From: an uncultured Gemmatimonadales bacterium
GTDB taxonomy: Bacteria > Gemmatimonadota > Gemmatimonadetes > Longimicrobiales > Gaopeijiaceae
Reading direction: 5' to 3'
Assembly: GCA_937983085.1 (NCBI GenBank)
Contig: CALJKZ010000497.1
Coordinates: forward strand, 1 to 10,275
DNA: 10,275 nt
Part shown: piece after piece, positions 1-5,518 of the stretch
Layout: the number at the start of each line of letters is the position of its first letter
Position numbering within the stretch: position 1 is the stretch's first letter
Made by a program: the position numbers and the translations under genes
Notes under the pieces: generated by a model
What the model saw: the letters and a program-made list of their open reading frames with translations, nothing else
Told to the model about the DNA's origin: nothing
Databases searched by the model: none

Positions 1-54
1 GAGGGCCTAGTTCCCGATTAGGGAGTAAGGGTTCGAATCCCTTCCCCGGCACCA
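1..54 (+). tRNA. 3' half of tRNA-Leu(GAG), window-edge partial
   Basis: The window opens on the anticodon GAG. It continues with the 3' anticodon stem (CCTAG), a long class-II variable arm (TTCCC-GATTA-GGGAG hairpin), the T arm (AAGGG-TTCGAAT-CCCTT), the 3' acceptor strand CCCCGGC, discriminator A and an encoded CCA ending at base 54. The long variable arm and the acceptor strand fit bacterial tRNA-Leu. The 5' half would lie before base 1, so it cannot be told whether this is the intact gene or another fragment. Bases 1-55 recur exactly at 4532-4586, making this one side of a probable attachment site. Confidence 0.8.
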
Positions 55-55
55 C

Positions 56-160
56 TTATCGCTTTGCCCGGGCGCGAGTTACGGCGGCGCGCCGTTTCGC
101 CAGGTGTCTCCAGGGACCGCGCACCTTAGTGCGTGATGCGCATCTCGATGCGCTTCTTTT
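56..160 (+). repeat. Left-end repeat, copy 1
   Basis: This follows the tRNA CCA and matches 4587-4690 at roughly three quarters to four fifths of positions by eye, with the overall offset (4531) preserved to base 158. Shared blocks include CGCTTTG, GGCGCGAGTT, CGGCGGC, CGCCAGG, GCACCTTAGTGCGTGA and CGATGCGCTTCTT. It contains a CGCAC-CTTA-GTGCG hairpin (120-133) and the perfect palindrome GATGCGCATC (135-144). No protein is supported here. Confidence 0.75.
120..133 (+). other. Short hairpin in left-end repeat
   Basis: CGCAC-CTTA-GTGCG forms a five-pair stem with a four-base loop. The counterpart at 4651-4664 keeps the fold with one wobble pair. It sits just before the GATGCGCATC palindrome (135-144). 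No T tract follows, so it is not called a terminator. Confidence 0.5.
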
Positions 161-279
161 TGCATCTGGCGGCGTTTTAGCACCAGGCTGAGTCTGCCCG
201 CGGAACGAGACCCGAGGCGCTATTGCGCAGAACGGGCTTCCGGGGCCGGGTTGCGGGTGGAGTTGAAAGGCGGTGGCCC

Positions 280-894
280 ATGGCCAGCAAGCTGAAGATT
301 GAGTTCCCGTCACAAGGATGGCGGCAAGTTCTGACGGCACGCAAGAAGATGCTGGATGCCTACGATCGTGCCCGCGACCAGGCGCGATCACATGCTGTTG
401 AGACGTACCACGGCAACGTAGCCGAAGCCGTCGTCCGCAACTGGCTGGCGGGGTTTCTGCCAAAGAGGTATGGCGTAACGTCGGGCTACGTGGTTTCACC
501 GGGAATGCCCAGCACGGAAAGGACCCCTCACTTCGATGTCATTATCTACGACCAGATTGAGTCGCCCATCCTGTGGATCGAGGAAGACCCCGACACATCC
601 CCTCATGGTCGATCCCTCGCGATCCCAGTCGAGCATACGCGGGCTGTCCTTGAGGTGAAGTCCTCATTCTCGTTGAAGACGGTTCGCGAGGCAACGGAAC
701 ATCTTGAGGAGCTACTTCCGCTGCTGCAGAGTTGTGACTTGCCGACTGAACCCTACAAGCTCAGTCTTCCCCGGACCTTCTGCTGCGGCTGCGTCTTCTT
801 TGAGCTGCGACGTGACTCCGCGAACAGCGACGCAGCATTGGCCGCGGTTGTCGAAGGAGCGAAGCTGAGGGGGTACCGTGGTTACGTTTTCTGA
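280..894 (+). CDS. DUF6602-like protein with PD-(D/E)xK-like motifs, probably 3'-truncated
   Basis: A 204-residue protein. The pattern H44-G45...E49, LP followed by a basic patch and Y (60-64), a G-Y-V-V strand (69-72), then HFDVIIYD (84-91), IPVEH (115-119) and LEVKSS (124-129) matches my recollection of the DUF6602 family. Its spaced E, D and E-x-K residues resemble a PD-(D/E)xK nuclease core; nuclease activity is inferred, not shown. The start at ATG 280 is chosen because AAAGG lies nine bases upstream; an in-frame TTG at 223 would add 19 unlikely residues. The protein stops soon after LRGYRG, and the stop lies inside the start of the next gene, so the original C-terminus was probably replaced at a recombination junction. 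It may be an effector, a defence protein or a decayed passenger. Confidence 0.7.
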   Translation: MASKLKIEFPSQGWRQVLTARKKMLDAYDRARDQARSHAVETYHGNVAEAVVRNWLAGFLPKRYGVTSGYVVSPGMPSTERTPHFDVIIYDQIESPILWIEEDPDTSPHGRSLAIPVEHTRAVLEVKSSFSLKTVREATEHLEELLPLLQSCDLPTEPYKLSLPRTFCCGCVFFELRRDSANSDAALAAVVEGAKLRGYRGYVF

Positions 895-3718
895 CTCTAC
901 GACCGCGACCGTCACTTACGACCTGAACAGTCGCATCGTGCTCGCTGAACGGGCGGACAGCACGGGCCTCGTGCTACAGCGATCCGGCTGGGAGTTCGAT
1001 CCGCTCGACCTCCCGCTCAAGAGCGAACTGCACCACCTGAACGGGTCGGGCTCGACCACATCGAAGGACACCACCACGTTCGCCTACGACTCAGGTCTCC
1101 GCCTGAAGGCCGTTACGGACCCTCTGAGCAACGCCACTACGCTCACCTACGACAGTGTGTCGCGCCTGAGCGTGGCGACGGACGCCGCGTCGAACAAGGT
1201 CGAGATGACCTACGACGGCAACGGCAATGTCACCCAGCTCAAGCGGCGGGAGTGGAACCAGGTCACCTCCGCCTACGACGACCTGATCATCGAGAGCACC
1301 TACGACGACCTGGATCGCGTCGTCAGTTCCACGAGGCGTGATCCGGCTGGCACCCTGTTGGCCACAACGGGCGCTGAGTACGACGGTCGCGGCCTCCTGA
1401 CGAAGGTCACCGACGAGCTCGGGAACACGAAGCGGTACGAGTGGGACGGCCATGCCCGGCTCGTGAAAGCGATCCACGACCTCCGCGCCGGCGGCACGGG
1501 TGCCGGCGCCGTCACATCCACGATCGAGATCCTGCGGTTCTACGACGTGGGCGACCGGCTCACGCAGATCAAGGACGGCAAGGGCAACCCGACGAGCTAC
1601 GAGTACGACGCGAGGTCGCGGGTGAAGAAGGTCACCAACGCCGCGGGGCAGTTCGCGACCTACACCTTCGACGCCAACGGTAACGTGGCCACAGTGACCG
1701 ACCCCGTCGGGACGGTCGTCTCGAACACTTGGGACGTGATGAACCGGCTCACGGCGCAGTCCGCATCCCTGGCTACGGGTGTCATCGGGGATACATCCCT
1801 CAGTGTGGAGTATGATTCCCTCGGCAGGACGACCAAGGTCGTGGACGACGACAGCACTGTGGAGTACACCTACGACTCCCTGGGACGGCTCACGAGCGAG
1901 AAGCAGGGGCCGAACCCCATGGGCGGATCTGGCAAGACCTTCGGCTACGCCTACGACGCGGCCGGCCGTATGACCAGCATCGGCTACCCCGACGGCACGA
2001 CGGAGAACCGGAACCGGGACGCCATAGGGCGCGTGTCCTCAGTGGCCGTTGCCGGCGGTGCGACGCTGGCAAGCTACCAGTACGCCGGCGGTCGCATTCC
2101 CAGCCTCACGCTGGCGAACAACGTCGTGCGGACGCAGACGTTCGACGCTCTCCTACGGGCGACGATGGTCGAGTACAAGCAGACCACGACCTCGCTGAAG
2201 AAGTTTGAGTACATCTTCAACCTGGCCGACATGCGTGTCTTGGAGAAGCGACACCATTCCGCGGGGACCGGCGACAACTACACGCTCGACAGCATCTACC
2301 GGACGGTCGAGGTCAAGGCCGGCGTGACGGACCCGGTTGCGGAGTACCAGAACCCCGGTTCACAGACCGTCACCACGACAACGAACGCGACCTACGACAA
2401 GGCGCAGAGCCGCAGCCAGGTAGTCGTCACACCCGGCGGCACGACGAACTACACGACCGACTCGCTGAACTTCTACACGGCCGTCGGAGGGACGACCCAC
2501 GTTCGGGACGCGAACGGCAACTTGCGAGACGACGGGACTCGGCTCTACGCCTACGACTACCGCAACCAGCTTGTCACGGTGCGGCTGAAGGCCGATCAGA
2601 GCCTGATCGCGACCTACGACTACGACGGCACAGGCCGCCGTGTCGCCAAGGCTACCACGGCGACGGCCATCCAGTTCTACTGGATTGGACTCCAGATGGC
2701 GATGGAGTACGACGCCTCGGGCCTCGTCTCGCGCCGGCACTATGGGGTGGGCTTCGGCAAGGTCGTTTCGGCCTACCAACGAGACATCGCAGATCTCGAC
2801 CAGGACGGCAGCACGACGGACTACGTGTCGCTGACGCCACTCTACGACGGTGCGCACGACTGCGTTAGCGTACTGGACCACACGGGGGCGGTGGCGGAGT
2901 CTTATGTGCACACCTACGATGGCGTCGTCACGATCACGAATGCTGGCGGCACACCCATCGGAGCGAGCGCCATCGGTTGGCAGCAGGGGTACGGGGGGCT
3001 GTACCGGGACGACGAAACGGGGTTCTTGTACACCGTGTACAGGTATTACTCGCCGAACCTGGGGAGGTTCGTCAGCGAGGATCCGCTCGGGCGCTGGATC
3101 GACGGAGCGAACGCCGGGAACGCTCATGCTTGGGTCGGCAACCGCTACCGCAACGGGCGAGATCGGCTTGGCCTTCAGACCGAGAAAGAACGCGATGACT
3201 TCGCACAGCAGCGGCTTAACTCGATGCTCCAGGCGATTCGCGAGGCGGAGGCCGATGGGCCGGACGTGCCCATAGTCGATCATGTGTTCAGTAACGATCA
3301 TGTTGAGTGGGTCGTCGAGACCGACTTGAAAAACAAGGATGGAGAAGCGGCGTATGGCATCACCTCAAGCGCTGGGAAGAAGTACAGCTGGTTCCAGAAC
3401 CTGATCGGAAAGAAGGACTACAGAACCTCGCGGATCAGGATCGATCGCCGGCACCTCCTAGAGGACGACACCGAGAATGTGCTGGAAACGTTTATTCACG
3501 AGGCGATGCACTCTTGGGCTTGGCTCCAGGACTCGAGATGTCTCGGCGAATGGGCGAAGCACGAGGGGACCTGGGAGCAGGTTCTCAGGACGCACCTCAA
3601 GATCATCATGGGCCGGAAGAAGTTCCAAGACTTCATGAAGAGAGACAACAAGGCCGTCATGGAGCGCACGGAAATGGAGAGACACGACCGCAAAGAAGGT
3701 GGAAAGATGCCGAGATGA
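878..3718 (+). CDS. YD-repeat/Rhs protein with C-terminal HExxH metallopeptidase toxin domain, 5'-truncated
   Basis: A 946-residue product. Residues 1 to about 690 carry some 17 YD repeats (YDSVSRL, YDGNGNV, YDSLGRL, YDAAGRM and similar), which form the Rhs shell. Residues 705-765 are the conserved end of the Rhs core (DDETGF, RYYSPNLGRF, SEDPLG, then DRLGL). The last ~180 residues are unrelated to the repeats and contain IHEAMHSW (H874-E875..H878), a zincin motif, so the tip is probably a metallopeptidase toxin. There is no signal peptide, PAAR/VgrG-adapter or other export domain, and the frame is closed by a TGA at 866-868, so the gene has lost its 5' end. GTG 878 has a purine-rich GAGGGGG just upstream and could still be used. 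The downstream gene overlaps by four bases, a typical toxin-immunity arrangement. Full-length Rhs proteins are usually longer. Confidence 0.82.
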   Translation: MVTFSDSTTATVTYDLNSRIVLAERADSTGLVLQRSGWEFDPLDLPLKSELHHLNGSGSTTSKDTTTFAYDSGLRLKAVTDPLSNATTLTYDSVSRLSVATDAASNKVEMTYDGNGNVTQLKRREWNQVTSAYDDLIIESTYDDLDRVVSSTRRDPAGTLLATTGAEYDGRGLLTKVTDELGNTKRYEWDGHARLVKAIHDLRAGGTGAGAVTSTIEILRFYDVGDRLTQIKDGKGNPTSYEYDARSRVKKVTNAAGQFATYTFDANGNVATVTDPVGTVVSNTWDVMNRLTAQSASLATGVIGDTSLSVEYDSLGRTTKVVDDDSTVEYTYDSLGRLTSEKQGPNPMGGSGKTFGYAYDAAGRMTSIGYPDGTTENRNRDAIGRVSSVAVAGGATLASYQYAGGRIPSLTLANNVVRTQTFDALLRATMVEYKQTTTSLKKFEYIFNLADMRVLEKRHHSAGTGDNYTLDSIYRTVEVKAGVTDPVAEYQNPGSQTVTTTTNATYDKAQSRSQVVVTPGGTTNYTTDSLNFYTAVGGTTHVRDANGNLRDDGTRLYAYDYRNQLVTVRLKADQSLIATYDYDGTGRRVAKATTATAIQFYWIGLQMAMEYDASGLVSRRHYGVGFGKVVSAYQRDIADLDQDGSTTDYVSLTPLYDGAHDCVSVLDHTGAVAESYVHTYDGVVTITNAGGTPIGASAIGWQQGYGGLYRDDETGFLYTVYRYYSPNLGRFVSEDPLGRWIDGANAGNAHAWVGNRYRNGRDRLGLQTEKERDDFAQQRLNSMLQAIREAEADGPDVPIVDHVFSNDHVEWVVETDLKNKDGEAAYGITSSAGKKYSWFQNLIGKKDYRTSRIRIDRRHLLEDDTENVLETFIHEAMHSWAWLQDSRCLGEWAKHEGTWEQVLRTHLKIIMGRKKFQDFMKRDNKAVMERTEMERHDRKEGGKMPR

Positions 3719-4212
3719 GCCTGCGCGTGGTGGCTATCGAAATCGGCCTGGGGCTTGTCCTCGGTCTCGGCTGGTGGCTCGTGCGTCTGGCACTCGAGCC
3801 ACCTAGCACCGTCCCGGGGCCGACGGACGTCGACACGAAGCCTCCGGCTGTGATTGCACTGAGCCCGTATGGCCTGCGGCCGTGGTCCGGCGAGCGCGGA
3901 GTGACTGCGCTCCGCCTTGTGTTCCATAAGTACGGTGGCGGCGCGTTCGCCGTCTCTACGCCGGAACGACTCGAAGTGTACCGCATGGTCGAGATCGACT
4001 TCAGGAGCGGGAGCTTCTCGTTCATGCTGCAACCGGGCTCGTACCGCGTGGACGGCTACTTTCTTAGTGGGGAACTCGGGCTCGAGGTCGCAACCGGCAG
4101 GCCCTCATGGGGGACCTGCTTGCCGGTCAGGCTACATCCGGCGAGTGACCCCAGTGGCGATGAAAGCCCCGCACAGCGCAGACTCGCTGATGCTATGCGG
4201 CAGCTAGACTAG
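3715..4212 (+). CDS. Membrane-anchored small protein, candidate immunity protein
   Basis: A 165-residue protein with one N-terminal transmembrane helix (about residues 5-26, rich in G, L, V and W), then a proline-rich linker and a beta-rich domain (about 45-140) with SFSFMLQPGSYRVDGYF. The start ATG overlaps the toxin stop as ATGA, implying translational coupling. I do not recognise a family. Position directly after an Rhs toxin tip is where immunity genes lie. A periplasm-facing membrane anchor would suit protection against a peptidase acting outside the cytoplasm. This role is inferred from context. It could instead be an unrelated envelope protein, since LQPGSY-type strands also occur in carboxypeptidase-regulatory-like domains. 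The C-terminus (ESPAQRRLADAMRQLD) looks helical. Confidence 0.7.
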   Translation: MSLRVVAIEIGLGLVLGLGWWLVRLALEPPSTVPGPTDVDTKPPAVIALSPYGLRPWSGERGVTALRLVFHKYGGGAFAVSTPERLEVYRMVEIDFRSGSFSFMLQPGSYRVDGYFLSGELGLEVATGRPSWGTCLPVRLHPASDPSGDESPAQRRLADAMRQLD

Positions 4213-4426
4213 ATCCTGTAGATTGGGAGGAGTGGAGTAGCCCTAGCGACGAGTGGAACGCCTTGAACGCGCCCTCGACGGCATTCGGGCAGCCTATCTC
4301 GGCACGCTTCACGGCGCCGGACGAACGGCGGGCAGTGCCGCGTGCGCAAGTCGAGAATGTGCCGTTGTCCCCGGGCGTCAGCCGGCACCTCGGAGCCGGA
4401 GGACAGTGAGCCTGCGCAGAATCCCG

Positions 4427-4451
4427 CAGATGCGTTAGCGATGCGCATCTG
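4427..4451 (+). other. Conserved stem-loop in right-end repeat A
   Basis: Bases 4427-4435 pair with 4443-4451 (eight Watson-Crick pairs plus a T-G wobble at the top) around the loop TAGCGAT. The 3' arm overlaps the palindrome GATGCGCATC (4440-4449). In copy B the wobble becomes a C-G pair and the loop is unchanged, which suggests the structure is selected. It is likely a protein- or recombinase-binding site rather than a terminator, as no T tract follows. Confidence 0.6.
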
Positions 4452-4452
4452 G

Positions 4453-4488
4453 TGGACTCCATGGAAACTATGGACTCCATGGACTACT
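4453..4488 (+). repeat. Four 9-base tandem units
   Basis: The units TGGACTCCA, TGGAAACTA, TGGACTCCA and TGGACTACT follow one another without gaps. Right-end copy B has the related TGGATTCGG, TGGATTCTA and a decayed third unit from 5070. The 9-base period and the differing unit number suggest slippage or iteron-like binding sites within the element end. Confidence 0.65.
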
Positions 4489-4529
4489 CGCAGCCGTAAG
4501 TCCTTGGCCCATAAGGGGTAGGCACTTCG

Positions 4530-4585
4530 TTGAGGGCCTAGTTCCCGATTAGGGAGTAAGGGTTCGAATCCCTTCCCCGGCACCA
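4530..4585 (+). pseudogene. tRNA-Leu(GAG) 3' fragment, probable att site
   Basis: This holds the anticodon loop TTGAGGG, 3' anticodon stem, variable arm, T arm, acceptor 3' strand and CCA, identical over 55 bases (4532-4586) to the window start. Upstream bases do not complete a tRNA. The five bases before the loop (CTTCG) do not pair with CCTAG, and no GCCGGGG acceptor strand occurs in the preceding 80 bases. It is therefore a 3'-half remnant, as left at the distal end of an element integrated into a tRNA gene. The exact identity contrasts with the diverged flanks, which points to recombination or recent integration at this core. Confidence 0.82.
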
Positions 4586-4586
4586 C

Positions 4587-4690
4587 ACAACGCTTTGGCG
4601 GGGCGCGAGTTGCGGCGGCAGCTGCCTCGGCGCCAGGTCGCCCGCGCCTGTGCACCTTAGTGCGTGACGCGCTATCCGATGCGCTTCTTC
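4587..4690 (+). repeat. Left-end repeat, copy 2
   Basis: This is the diverged second copy of the sequence following the tRNA fragment at the window start. The hairpin is kept as TGCAC-CTTA-GTGCG (4651-4664), with the outer C-G pair replaced by a T-G wobble. The palindrome is degraded to GACGCGCTATC. Differences are mostly substitutions plus a compensated 2-base indel, as expected for old related ends rather than a recent duplication. Confidence 0.72.
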
Positions 4691-4747
4691 CTCGCGCCCG
4701 CGGCCGGGTCAGACTGCATCGCGCGTACGATTGGGATCCACGCGCTC

Positions 4748-4768
4748 AGCCGCCTCCTTGTGGCGGCT
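4748..4768 (+). other. Perfect 7-bp hairpin in the near-empty module
   Basis: AGCCGCC (4748-4754) pairs perfectly with GGCGGCT (4762-4768) around the loop TCCTTGT. It lies in the unshared stretch between the two end repeats, with no gene on either side and no following T tract. Its function is unknown; it could be a factor-independent structure or a protein-binding site. Confidence 0.4.
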
Positions 4769-4867
4769 AGGACCTGATCCACTGACAAGCGATGTGTAGG
4801 GGAGCGTCCCTCCCGAGAATCGCGTCTCCAGCTGCCTCCCGAAGACTCCGACACACTGTAACGGCCC

Positions 4868-5137
4868 AACGTCGGATGGAAGGCCTCAGCGGCGTCATCG
4901 ACGGCACTCGGGCAGACTCTCTTGGGGCACGCTTCACGGGCGTCCCGGACGTACGCCGGGCCGTGCCGCGTGTGCGCAAGTCGAGAATGCGCCGTCGTCC
5001 GCGGCGTCAACAGCGCGAAGATGGGGAGGTGCGGAGAATCACGCAGATGCGCTAGCGATGCGCATCGGCTGGATTCGGTGGATTCTATGAACGCCCTGCA
5101 CTGCCCGTCGTCGCAAGTCCTTGCGCGATAAGGGGTA
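4868..5137 (+). repeat. Right-end repeat, copy B
   Basis: This is the second copy of the about 270-bp right-end sequence, colinear with copy A. It keeps the stem-loop with the same seven-base loop TAGCGAT (5046-5066), fewer 9-base units (from 5070) and the terminal CCTT-GCGCGAT-AAGG hairpin followed by GGTAG. No tRNA fragment follows it. It is the right border of the near-empty module. Confidence 0.73.
5046..5066 (+). other. Conserved stem-loop in right-end repeat B
   Basis: GATGCGC (5046-5052) pairs with GCGCATC (5060-5066) around TAGCGAT, equivalent to the structure at 4427-4451. The outer pairs of copy A are not kept. The palindrome GATGCGCATC spans 5057-5066. Confidence 0.6.
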
Positions 5138-5518
5138 GAGTCCCGGCGACGCGCGCGGCGGCCGCTAGAGCGCGCTCGGATCCACCATTCGCGCTTACAT
5201 GCCATCTCGGCGATGACCCGCGCTTCGGCCTGCGTGCCAGTTCGCCACTTTGGTTGCGCGCTGCTCACGGCAGCACACGACTGGTTTCATGTTTAGTCAC
5301 GCATTGCTTGCAACCCTGTGGCAATTGGTCGCATCGGCCCCGGTGCGCGCGAGCCCGACTCCACCGAAAACCACCGCCGCACCGACCCGGCCGCGCCTAA
5401 GACATTGCCTCAAACCACCTTACGAACGCACGCAGGGCTAGGTAAAAGCTGTTGCTGTTCGATTGACGCATGCGCGCTTGGCGAGTACCCCTGGAGAAGT
5501 CCGGCCCGGGAATGGATC
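5138..5518. other. Intergenic region between element end and sigma factor gene
   Basis: I see no convincing gene in these 381 bases. A GTG-initiated extension of the sigma factor frame from 5318 covers part of it, but its predicted sequence is low-complexity and unlike the family. A possible weak promoter (TTGACG at 5463-5468, 17 bases, TACCCC at 5486-5491) lies before the sigma factor gene. The stretch may mark the return to chromosomal sequence after the integrated elements. Confidence 0.5.
5463..5491 (+). promoter_or_regulatory. Possible promoter for the sigma factor cluster
   Basis: TTGACG and TACCCC are separated by 17 bases and end 27 bases before ATG 5519. The -35 element is good, but the -10 element is poor for a housekeeping sigma factor. 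If the cluster is self-regulated by its own sigma factor, a different motif would be expected here, which cannot be recognised from one copy. Confidence 0.25.

Larger units (their letters stand above)
4250..4523 (+). repeat. Right-end repeat, copy A
   Basis: This about 270-bp sequence precedes the tRNA fragment and is recognisably related to 4868-5137. Shared blocks include TCGACGGCA.TCGGGCAG, GGCACGCTTCACGG, TGCCGCGTG.GCAAGTCGAGAATG, GCGATGCGCATC, AAGTCCTTG and ATAAGGGGTAG. It contains a stem-loop (4427-4451), a run of 9-base units (4453-4488) and a small CCTT-N7-AAGG hairpin near 4502-4516. Minus-strand open frames exist in both copies, but they run across the tRNA fragment or start inside repeats, so they are not called as genes. 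Confidence 0.75.
1..4586 (+). mobile_element. Putative tRNA-Leu-targeted element carrying Rhs toxin cargo, no integrase
   Basis: The element is bounded by two exact 55-bp copies of the tRNA-Leu 3' end. Inside it are a left-end repeat (56-160), a DUF6602-like gene, a truncated Rhs toxin gene, its probable immunity gene and a right-end repeat (4250-4523). None of its genes resembles a tyrosine or serine recombinase, a transposase or an excisionase. It therefore looks non-autonomous and would need a recombinase supplied in trans. An alternative is that the repeats are a cassette-like or recombination-generated duplication around a tRNA gene. The duplicated tRNA end is observed directly; mobility is inferred. 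Confidence 0.6.
4587..5137 (+). mobile_element. Near-empty relative of the first element
   Basis: Directly after the second tRNA fragment there is another copy of the left-end repeat (4587-4690), about 180 bases of unshared sequence, then a copy of the right-end repeat (4868-5137). The order of ends matches the first element but no credible gene lies between them. This resembles a minimal, cargo-less derivative in tandem with a loaded one. No third tRNA fragment follows: after the shared ATAAGGGGTAG the sequences diverge at about 5138, so the distal core was either lost or never duplicated. Confidence 0.5.

Noticed and set aside
2360..3301. 313-codon minus-strand frame opposite the Rhs gene
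   Set aside because: It lies entirely antisense to clear YD repeats. Its Arg/Val-rich sequence is a GC-rich shadow.
4490..4585. A complete tRNA-Leu gene at the second fragment
   Set aside because: There is no 5' acceptor strand complementary to CCCCGGC, and the 5' anticodon stem bases do not pair with CCTAG; only the 3' half is present.
4209..4655. Minus-strand open frame of 148 codons across the tRNA fragment
   Set aside because: Part of it is simply the antisense of the tRNA-Leu end (reading GFEPLLPNRELGPQRS), a well-known type of spurious predicted protein; the rest lies in the non-coding end repeats.
1..5137. An integrase, transposase or phage gene in the element
   Set aside because: None of the plausible proteins here shows tyrosine- or serine-recombinase, DDE or phage structural motifs.
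4672..5268. Minus-strand open frame of 198 codons in the near-empty module
   Set aside because: It shares short peptides with the minus strand of the other repeat copy, but only because the DNA repeats are related. The composition is Arg/Ser-rich, no domain is recognised and no ribosome site is evident. A decayed gene cannot be fully excluded.
5318..5518. GTG-initiated N-terminal extension of the sigma factor
   Set aside because: The 67 extra residues show no sigma-family similarity; region 2 begins shortly after ATG 5519.
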